DNA of 64,000 nucleotides from Pseudogemmobacter bohemicus (GTDB taxonomy: Bacteria > Pseudomonadota > Alphaproteobacteria > Rhodobacterales > Rhodobacteraceae). The stretch's first letter is position 1; each line of letters starts with the position of its first letter. The notes beneath the pieces were generated by a model, which saw nothing but the letters and a program-made list of their open reading frames with translations, had not been told where the DNA came from and did not search any database. Below, in pieces: positions 58,599 through 64,000 of this stretch. The DNA is taken from positions 1,053,306-1,117,305 of the forward strand of contig NZ_QNHG01000001.1 of assembly GCF_003290025.1 (NCBI RefSeq). Reading direction: 5' to 3'. The position numbers and the translations under genes were made by a program.

Positions 58599-59140
58599 AC
58601 CTGCCTCCATTGCCCCGGGCTGATGCCCGCCAGCGTCCAGTCGCCGATCCGCCAGCGGATCAGTCGCAAAGTCGGCAACCCCACCGCCGCTGTCATGCGG
58701 CGGACCTGGCGGTTGCGGCCTTCGCGGATGGTCAGCTCGATCCAGGCATCGGGCACCGATTTGCGCACCCGGATCGGCGGCTCGCGCGGCCAGAGCCAGT
58801 CGGGCGCGTCCACCAGACGGGCGCGGGCGGGCAGGGTGGGGCCGTCATTCAGCATGACCCCCGCCTCAAGCGCCGCCAGCGCCGCCGTATCCGGTATGCC
58901 TTCGACCTGGGCGAGATAGGTCTTTTCCGTCTTGTGTTTCGGGTCAGAGATCCGCGCCTGCAACCGCCCGTCATCGGTCAATACCACCAGCCCCTCGGAA
59001 TCGCGGTCGAGCCGCCCGGCCGGATAAACGCCGGGCAGATCCAGCACCGCCGAAAGAGTCGGGCGGGGCGAAGGGCTCTTCAGATCGGTGAACTGACAAA
59101 GCATGTCATAGGGTTTGTTCAGCAGGATGATGCGGGGCAT
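58595..59140 (-). CDS. RsuA-family pseudouridine synthase (RluE-like)
   Basis: A 181-residue catalytic-domain-only pseudouridine synthase. The catalytic Asp is in [19 protein letters not shown], and other motifs are [12 protein letters not shown] at the start and [21 protein letters not shown] near the end. Lack of an S4 domain and the short length resemble RluE, which modifies U2457 of 23S rRNA. The ATG at 59140 follows AAGG closely; an in-frame GTG lies five codons upstream. Confidence 0.85.
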   Translation of the reverse strand: MPRIILLNKPYDMLCQFTDLKSPSPRPTLSAVLDLPGVYPAGRLDRDSEGLVVLTDDGRLQARISDPKHKTEKTYLAQVEGIPDTAALAALEAGVMLNDGPTLPARARLVDAPDWLWPREPPIRVRKSVPDAWIELTIREGRNRQVRRMTAAVGLPTLRLIRWRIGDWTLAGISPGQWRQV

Positions 59141-59260
59141 GGCCTTATTTTGCACGGCCTGCGGGCGGCGAAAAGCAAGCTTTTGGCCGTGGGCTTCAGT
59201 TTGCCATAATGATCTGTCAGTTTTCGCAACCGGGCAGGTCAGTTCAGCCAGAGGTGCGCG

Positions 59261-60130
59261 ATGACATGGAGAGTTTTCTTGCTGCGGGTCTGGCTTAACC
59301 GTCGCAAGGCCCTGTGTCTCGTTCTCCTCTTCTCAATCATATTTCTGGGTATGGGTCTTATCCTCGGTTTGAAAGAGGAAATGCCAGCCCTGGTGATAAT
59401 CAGCCTGTCGACCGGCGCGCTTGCAGGGGCTGCTTTAGCACTTATCGCTGTGATCATGGCGGCATTTGTACCGAAGTCACCTTCCGGCATGGGATGTGTC
59501 GCCATCGCCCTTATCTCACTTGTGGTGCTGGCCATTGCCGATGAATACGGATTTTTGCCGGATGCAACACTTGTGCGGATCCTGCTGTGGTCGGTTCTCT
59601 TCGGTGTCTTATTCTGGCTGGTCAGTGCACCAACCCTTGAAGGGGTTTTGCGGCGGAATGTTGTGGTGGTCGCACATGCGAAAAGCAGCCTCTCGCGCGA
59701 AGATCTCTGGCCGTGGATAATCCCGACACCCGACCTTAACATGGCTCACATCGCTCCTGACGCCGGCGCATGGAAATGGATCGAGCCGGGCAGGCGCTTC
59801 ACCTGCCATTCAGTCAGCAACGATGTCGCAACAATGGAGGTCGAAATAGAGACCCTGCAATGGCCCGGGCAGATCATTATCCGCTGGCAGACCCGCCCGG
59901 TTCCGGGAAAAAAACAGGTTCAGAGACAGGGGCGTCAGACGATCCGGTTCAATCCACTGAAGAATGGCTGCGAGGTTGATATTAGGCTCGAATTGGCAGG
60001 CTTCAGCCTTCTGTTGTGGGCTTTGCAGTGGCTGGATGACGGCCTGACCCGCAGATTGATTGAAACCATTCACTATGCGCAGAGATGTGATCCCGCAAGC
60101 CGGGGTCACGCCCGATCAGCGGCTGCGTGA
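59261..60130 (+). CDS. Unknown four-helix membrane protein with SRPBCC-like tail
   Basis: A 289-residue protein I do not recognise. The N-terminal half has four hydrophobic segments ([72 protein letters not shown]). The C-terminal 140 residues are soluble, with alternating strands ([19 protein letters not shown], then [20 protein letters not shown]) and a terminal helix, reminiscent of SRPBCC/START-like folds, but this is a guess. It starts at ATG 59261 behind GAGGTGCGCG. Its sequence is less GC-skewed at third positions than its neighbours, which hints at recent acquisition. It is convergent with the ErpA-type gene. Confidence 0.6.
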   Translation: MTWRVFLLRVWLNRRKALCLVLLFSIIFLGMGLILGLKEEMPALVIISLSTGALAGAALALIAVIMAAFVPKSPSGMGCVAIALISLVVLAIADEYGFLPDATLVRILLWSVLFGVLFWLVSAPTLEGVLRRNVVVVAHAKSSLSREDLWPWIIPTPDLNMAHIAPDAGAWKWIEPGRRFTCHSVSNDVATMEVEIETLQWPGQIIIRWQTRPVPGKKQVQRQGRQTIRFNPLKNGCEVDIRLELAGFSLLLWALQWLDDGLTRRLIETIHYAQRCDPASRGHARSAAA

Positions 60131-60144
60131 TCAATTCTGGCGGC

Positions 60145-60507
60145 TCAGATCGAGAATGACGTCCCGCAGCCGCAGCTGCTCGACGCATTTGGATTCTCGA
60201 TCACGAACCGCGCGCCGATCAGCTCTTCGGTGAAATCAATCACCGCATTTTGCAGGAAGGGCAGCGAAACCGGATCAACCAGCACCCGCTGGCCGTCTTT
60301 TTCAAAGACCAGATCTTCGGGCCCGGCCTCGCCCAGCACGATCTCATATTGAAAGCCCGAACAGCCGCCGCCCAGCACGCCGATGCGCAAAGGCTGCGCC
60401 TCGCCGGTGATTTCGGCAATCTCGGCCAGCCGCGCGAAGGCGCGATCCGTGACACGGGGCAGGGCATCCGCAAAGGGGGCCGCATCGGCGGGAAGCGTAA
60501 GTTCCAT
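60145..60507 (-). CDS. erpA: ErpA/IscA-type iron-sulfur carrier
   Basis: A 120-residue A-type Fe-S carrier that receives clusters from the Suf or Isc scaffold and passes them to target enzymes. The three cluster-binding cysteines are present in GGGCSGFQY and SSSCGCGTSF. ErpA rather than IscA is favoured by length and by standing alone without isc genes, but the two are hard to separate. The ATG at 60507 begins the conserved domain. It is divergent from the dGTPase-like gene. Confidence 0.85.
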   Translation of the reverse strand: MELTLPADAAPFADALPRVTDRAFARLAEIAEITGEAQPLRIGVLGGGCSGFQYEIVLGEAGPEDLVFEKDGQRVLVDPVSLPFLQNAVIDFTEELIGARFVIENPNASSSCGCGTSFSI

Positions 60508-60608
60508 GGCTGTTCCGGTATCTTTCAGCGCTTTCCCGGAATATAGGGGGCAGGACCGCGCCGGACAAGGCGCGGAACAGCCGCCGAACGAACTGGAACC
60601 GGAACGTG

Positions 60609-61808
60609 ATGCTCGCCCCCTTTGCCTGCCAGCCCGAAGAATCGCGTGGAAGGCTTTTCGATGAAGGAATGAGCACATTCCGCTCGCCCTTCCAGCGTGA
60701 CCGCGACCGGATCATCCATTCTTCGGCCTTTCGACGCCTGAAACACAAGACGCAGGTGTTTGTGGAACATGAGGGCGATTATTACCGCACCCGCCTGACC
60801 CATTCGATCGAGGTGGCGCAGGTGGCGCGCACGATCTCGGCAGTGCTGGGGCTGAATACCGATCTGGCCGAGGCGATCGCGCTGGCGCATGATCTGGGCC
60901 ATACGCCCTTTGGCCATACCGGAGAGGATGCGCTGGCGCGGCTGATGCAGCCCTATGGCGGTTTTGACCATAACGCCCAGGCCCTGCGCATCGTGACCCG
61001 GCTGGAGCGCCATTATGCCGGCTTTGACGGGCTGAACCTGACCTGGGAGACGCTGGAAGGCATTGCGAAACACAATGGCCCGGTGATCGGCCCGAACGCG
61101 GATGAGAAACACAAGCACGAGCCCGACCAGCTGCCCTATGCGCTGGACGAAGTGAACCGCGCCTGGGATCTTGAGCTTTCCACCCATGCCAGCGCCGAGG
61201 CCCAGGTCGCGGCCATCGCCGATGACGTGGCCTATTCGCATCACGACCTGCATGACGGGCTGCGCTCGGGCCTGTTCACCGAAGAGGACCTCATGGAACT
61301 GCCGGTCGCCGGCCCCGCTTTCGCCCGGGTGGACGAGCTTTACCCCGGCCTTGACCGCATGCGCCGTCGCCATGAGGCACTGCGCCGCGTCTTTGGCCGT
61401 ATGGTGGAAGATGTGATCCATGTCGCGCAGAACCGGCTCGATGCCGCGAAACCGCAATCGGTGGATGAGATCCGCCATATGGGCACGACGATCATCCGCT
61501 TTTCAAAACCGCTGTATCAGGAGCTGAAAGCGGTGCGCAGCTTCCTCTTCCACCGCATGTATCGTGCGCCTTCCGTGATGGAAGTGCGGGCCAAGGTGAC
61601 CGGTGTGATGGATGATCTCTTCCCGCTTTTTATGAACCAGCCCGGGCTGCTGCCGGCCGAATGGCAACAGGATATCGCGGAGGCCGGTAATGATGAGACC
61701 ACGCTGGCCCGCATCGTCGCCGATTATGTCGCCGGCATGACCGACCGTTTCGCGATCCAGGAACATGCGCGGCTCTTCAACTGCGCGCCGGTGACCGAAG
61801 GGACGTAA
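60609..61808 (+). CDS. Deoxyguanosinetriphosphate triphosphohydrolase-like protein
   Basis: A 399-residue HD-domain dNTPase of the dGTPase-like (type 2) family. Metal-binding residues are in YRTRLTHSIEVAQVAR and ALAHDLGHTPFGHTGED, and later DDVAYSHHDLHDGLR. It hydrolyses dNTPs to the nucleoside and tripolyphosphate, keeping dNTP pools balanced. The ATG at 60609 directly follows a GTG that could also serve as start. Next, on the other strand, comes a dispersed repeat and dsbB. Confidence 0.88.
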   Translation: MLAPFACQPEESRGRLFDEGMSTFRSPFQRDRDRIIHSSAFRRLKHKTQVFVEHEGDYYRTRLTHSIEVAQVARTISAVLGLNTDLAEAIALAHDLGHTPFGHTGEDALARLMQPYGGFDHNAQALRIVTRLERHYAGFDGLNLTWETLEGIAKHNGPVIGPNADEKHKHEPDQLPYALDEVNRAWDLELSTHASAEAQVAAIADDVAYSHHDLHDGLRSGLFTEEDLMELPVAGPAFARVDELYPGLDRMRRRHEALRRVFGRMVEDVIHVAQNRLDAAKPQSVDEIRHMGTTIIRFSKPLYQELKAVRSFLFHRMYRAPSVMEVRAKVTGVMDDLFPLFMNQPGLLPAEWQQDIAEAGNDETTLARIVADYVAGMTDRFAIQEHARLFNCAPVTEGT

Positions 61809-61837
61809 CCCCCCGGAAACGATTCAGGAAATTCCGC

Positions 61838-61869
61838 CTTCCTCTTGATGAAAATACTCCCGCCGGAGG
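61838..61869 (-). repeat. Dispersed repeat copy between dGTPase-like gene and dsbB
   Basis: A single minus-strand-oriented copy (CTTCCTCTTGATG then AAAATACTCCCGCCGGAGG) lies 30 bases after the dGTPase-like stop, between convergent genes. Confidence 0.75.
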
Positions 61870-61911
61870 CATCCGCGCCTCAAAACAGGCGCGGAACGGG
61901 TGCGGGCCCGA

Positions 61912-62379
61912 TCAGTCCCGCCGGCTGGCGCCAAACAGCCAGATCAACGCCAGACCGAAAGACACAATCGCGTTCCAGCCCGCCATCGAGATCCCGAACA
62001 GCGACCACGGAATCGCATCGCAACGCACCGGGGCAGGGGTCGCCGTCGCCGGATTCATCAGCTCCGCCGCCGAGAAACCCGCAACCGAGCCCTGGGTGCA
62101 GCTGGAGATATATTCCCACCAGCCCTGTTCCACTCCGGCATGGAAAAGCCCGATCCCCGCCGTGACCAGCGCCGCCAGCGCCCCAAGCCAGGGCCAGATC
62201 CGCCAGCGCGTCACAGCCCAGAGCAGCAGGATCACTACCGCCGCCGCATGGGGCCAGCGCTGCAACAGGCACAAATGGCAGGGGGGGAGGCCGCCGATAT
62301 ACTGAAAGGCGAAAGCGGCAGCCAGCATGGCGCCCGATCCAAGTCCGGCAATCACGATGGCAGGTGATTTCAGTCCCAT
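61912..62379 (-). CDS. dsbB: Disulfide bond formation protein B
   Basis: A 155-residue four-helix inner-membrane protein that reoxidises DsbA and passes electrons to quinone. The first redox pair is in PPCHLCLLQRWPH, and the second consists of the Cys in SSCTQG and the Cys in PVRCDAIPW. Helix boundaries and length fit the family. I chose the ATG at 62379 (MGLKSPAIVIAG); longer in-frame starts add a non-conserved basic segment. The partner dsbA is not in the window. Confidence 0.9.
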   Translation of the reverse strand: MGLKSPAIVIAGLGSGAMLAAAFAFQYIGGLPPCHLCLLQRWPHAAAVVILLLWAVTRWRIWPWLGALAALVTAGIGLFHAGVEQGWWEYISSCTQGSVAGFSAAELMNPATATPAPVRCDAIPWSLFGISMAGWNAIVSFGLALIWLFGASRRD

Positions 62380-62571
62380 ATGGCGACCCGCTTTCTCTGG
62401 CTTCGCCCTCCGCATTATGCCCATTGAGGAAAAAGGAAAAGCCATCGCGCCGCCGCGCTCACCGCTGCGTGAACGCCGCGCGCAGACGGCCAGCGATCAG
62501 GGCTTTCCCCGTATCGCCGGCCCGGCTAGATTTCCCGCTATCACATCGGAGTGACCGGAGGAGTTACCGGA

Positions 62572-63441
62572 ATGCAGTGGAAAGGCCGCCGTGGCAGCAA
62601 CAATATCGAAGACCGTCGCTCCCAGGGGGGCGGTATGCGCGCCGGCGGTGCCGCCGGGGTCGGCGGGCTCGGCCTCGTTGCAGTTTTCGTGATCGCGCTG
62701 GTGCTTGGGGTCGATCCGAGCCAGCTTCTGAACCAGGCCGGGCTTGATACCGGCCAGAGCAGCGGCAACGCCGGTGAGCCGCTGACCACTCAGGACAAGG
62801 AGGCCGGTGTATTCGTCTCGGTCGTGCTTGCCGATACCGAGGTGATCTGGGCCGATCTGTTCCGCAGCCAGCTGAACCGGGCCTATAAACCAGCGACGCT
62901 TGTTCTGTTCAAAGGCGGCACCCAGTCGCCCTGTGGCGGCGCCTCCGAGGCGACGGGCCCATTCTATTGCCCGGCGGATCGCAAGGTCTATCTCGATACC
63001 GGCTTCTTCGTCACGCTGGAGCGCCAGCTTGGCGCCAAAGGCGATTTCGCAGCCGCCTATGTGGTGGCGCATGAAATCGGCCATCACGTCCAGAACGAGC
63101 TCGGCATCCTCGGTCGCGCCAATACGCTGCGCGGTCAGCTGAGCGAAACCGACTCGAACCAGATCTCGGTGCTGATCGAGCTGCAGGCCGATTGCCTGTC
63201 AGGCGTCTGGTCGAATGAGGCCGCCAATACGCTTGGCACCGTCGAGAGCGGCGATTTCGACGAGGCCCTGAATGCCGCGCGCCAGATCGGCGACGACACG
63301 CTGCAAAAGAATGCCGGCCGGCGCCCGATGCCGCATACCTTCACGCATGGCACCTCGGCGCAGCGCGCGGAATGGTTCAACACCGGACTGCGCGGTGGCC
63401 AGATCAGGGAATGCCTGAAACTGACCGATCAGATCCTCTGA
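62572..63441 (+). CDS. YpfJ-family neutral zinc metallopeptidase
   Basis: A 289-residue membrane-anchored putative zinc peptidase (YpfJ family). The N-terminal Gly/Arg-rich segment MQWKGRRGSNNIEDRR and one membrane helix (GLGLVAVFVIALVLGV) precede the soluble domain, which has the zinc motif VVAHEIGHHVQNELG and a downstream Glu in ELQADCLSGVW. The natural substrate is unknown. The ATG at 62572 follows GGAGGAG. A hairpin with AAAGGAA / TTCCTTT arms (about 63457-63487) lies shortly after the stop. Confidence 0.9.
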   Translation: MQWKGRRGSNNIEDRRSQGGGMRAGGAAGVGGLGLVAVFVIALVLGVDPSQLLNQAGLDTGQSSGNAGEPLTTQDKEAGVFVSVVLADTEVIWADLFRSQLNRAYKPATLVLFKGGTQSPCGGASEATGPFYCPADRKVYLDTGFFVTLERQLGAKGDFAAAYVVAHEIGHHVQNELGILGRANTLRGQLSETDSNQISVLIELQADCLSGVWSNEAANTLGTVESGDFDEALNAARQIGDDTLQKNAGRRPMPHTFTHGTSAQRAEWFNTGLRGGQIRECLKLTDQIL

Positions 63442-64000
63442 GAGCGGCCGGGAATAAAGGAACCCGTCAGAAAGGCGGTTTCCTTTAAGCCGCAGGTTCC
63501 GGCAGAAGCATGCAGAAACAGTTCTGGCTGGCCGTGGGCAGGAGTTATTTTACATAATACTGATTATAAATCAAGCACTTAGCAAGCCTCACAACATCTT
63601 GTAGGGGAGGGAATGACGGCCTGTCAAGCGATAAAATCCTATGGAAAAGCCCCGGAACACCTCAGCCATTTGACAGGCAGGTATTCCGGGGCTTTCCCAC
63701 AGGTGTTGCACAGTGGTCAGGAGCGCTTGGCACACCACGGCACGAAGGGCCGGGAGCCACCAGAGCCGGAAGACCGGGCGGGGCGGCTCTTGCAGGTGCC
63801 GCGCTCAGGGCGCACAGGATCTGTGCGCAAGGCTTGATCAGTCAACGGACGATCAACGCGAGGCCGAGCCGGAGCAGGCCGGGAAAGGGCAGGGCGAGAG
63901 ACCGCTTTAGCGGGTGCCTCGTCCTGGCGGATTACCCGCCCCCGAGGCGTGTGGACGAGATCAGGCAACAACGTCCGGATACGGTCGAGCGCCTTAGCCT
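63442..64000. other. Right-edge intergenic region
   Basis: No recognised gene. It contains a likely terminator for the metallopeptidase gene, an AT-rich stretch near 63545-63600, and a pair of strong helices (63619-63697). A minus-strand frame is open from the window edge to 63717 (PDLVHTPRGRVIRQDEAPAK and onward, Pro/Arg-rich); it could be the tail of a gene outside the window, but I cannot identify it. Confidence 0.5.
63619..63697 (+). ncRNA. Candidate structured RNA with pseudoknot-like helices
   Basis: Helix A: GCCTGTCAA (63619-63627) pairs perfectly with TTGACAGGC (63670-63678). Helix B: 63643-63657 (GGAAAAGCCCCGGAA) pairs with 63684-63697 (TTCCGGGGCTTTCC) with one bulged A. The order A-B-A'-B' makes them either an H-type pseudoknot or mutually exclusive folds, as in an attenuator. 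No family is recognised and the downstream target is unclear. Confidence 0.4.

Noticed and set aside
63613..63837. A 74-codon frame with a good-looking GGGGAGGG before its ATG
   Set aside because: The first half coincides with the interleaved RNA helices and the second half is low complexity; no homologue comes to mind.

Overview
The window is a chromosomal segment of an alphaproteobacterium, most likely a member of the Rhodobacterales (Paracoccaceae type). The evidence is high GC content, a CckA hybrid kinase, a class II DAHP synthase, a bactofilin plus M23 peptidase pair, a RamA/RACo-like corrinoid reactivator, TehA/SLAC1, DUF808 and DUF455 proteins, and rpsB-tsf context. I cannot name the genus. 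Most of the window is dense core metabolism and housekeeping. I found no CRISPR array, prophage, gene transfer agent cluster or recognisable defence island, and only one tRNA gene (Gly-CCC).

Layout. 0-1.3 kb: the end of a class II DAHP synthase and a sulfotransferase-like gene split by a frameshift. 1.3-6.3 kb (minus strand): OmpA-family protein, bactofilin and M23 peptidase, ferritin-like DUF455 protein, peroxiredoxin. 6.6-15.8 kb (plus): giant AsmA-like protein, queA, MFS transporter, DUF924 protein, dihydrolipoyl dehydrogenase, methyltransferase. 16-17.9 kb: rpsB-tsf. 18-20.2 kb: solo LuxR-type regulator, about 1.3 kb holding a decayed IS5-family transposase, then tRNA-Gly. 20.4-25.5 kb: corrinoid reactivator, Uup-like ABC-F ATPase, outer-membrane beta-barrel protein. 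25.8-32.4 kb: cysS, citramalate synthase, squalene/phytoene synthase-like protein, MFS transporter, AlkA-like glycosylase, esterase. 32.5-34.6 kb (minus): agmatinase-like protein and glucokinase. 34.7-42.6 kb: TehA/SLAC1 protein, glutamine amidotransferase, guaB, RsmB-type methyltransferase, cckA. 42.6-43.7 kb: a decayed IS481-family element inserted two bases after the cckA stop. 43.7-49.7 kb: second sulfotransferase-like gene, recA, alaS, DUF1330 protein, class II amidotransferase. 49.8-53.4 kb: mmsA divergent from a LysR regulator, CBS protein, coaD. 53.5-55.8 kb (minus): two GAPDH paralogues with a 47-residue membrane protein between them. 56-63.4 kb: DUF808 protein, rarD, DUF985 cupin, pseudouridine synthase, unknown membrane protein, ErpA-type protein, dGTPase-like protein, dsbB, zinc metallopeptidase. 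The right edge is intergenic DNA with a strong RNA-fold signal and one doubtful open frame.

The most interesting signals lie between the genes. (1) LacI-type 14-bp operators close to TGTTAGCGCTAACA sit upstream of glk and both gap genes, which suggests a local view of a sugar/central-carbon regulon. (2) The second GAPDH lacks the Asp that normally selects NAD. (3) A dispersed repeat (core GGAGTATTT, three bases, TCAAGAGGAA) occurs at least six times, twice next to ribosome-binding sites and once as an inverted pair; a related 23-bp perfect inverted repeat separates an esterase gene from glk. (4) Chains of perfect-palindrome hairpins separate convergent genes. (5) A 12-4-12 palindrome overlaps a near-consensus LexA site before recA. 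(6) Two helices near 63.65 kb are arranged as a pseudoknot or as alternative folds. (7) The solo LuxR protein lacks the canonical ligand-contacting Asp. (8) Two dead insertion sequences mark the only clearly mobile DNA. I did not find a convincing new multi-gene system.
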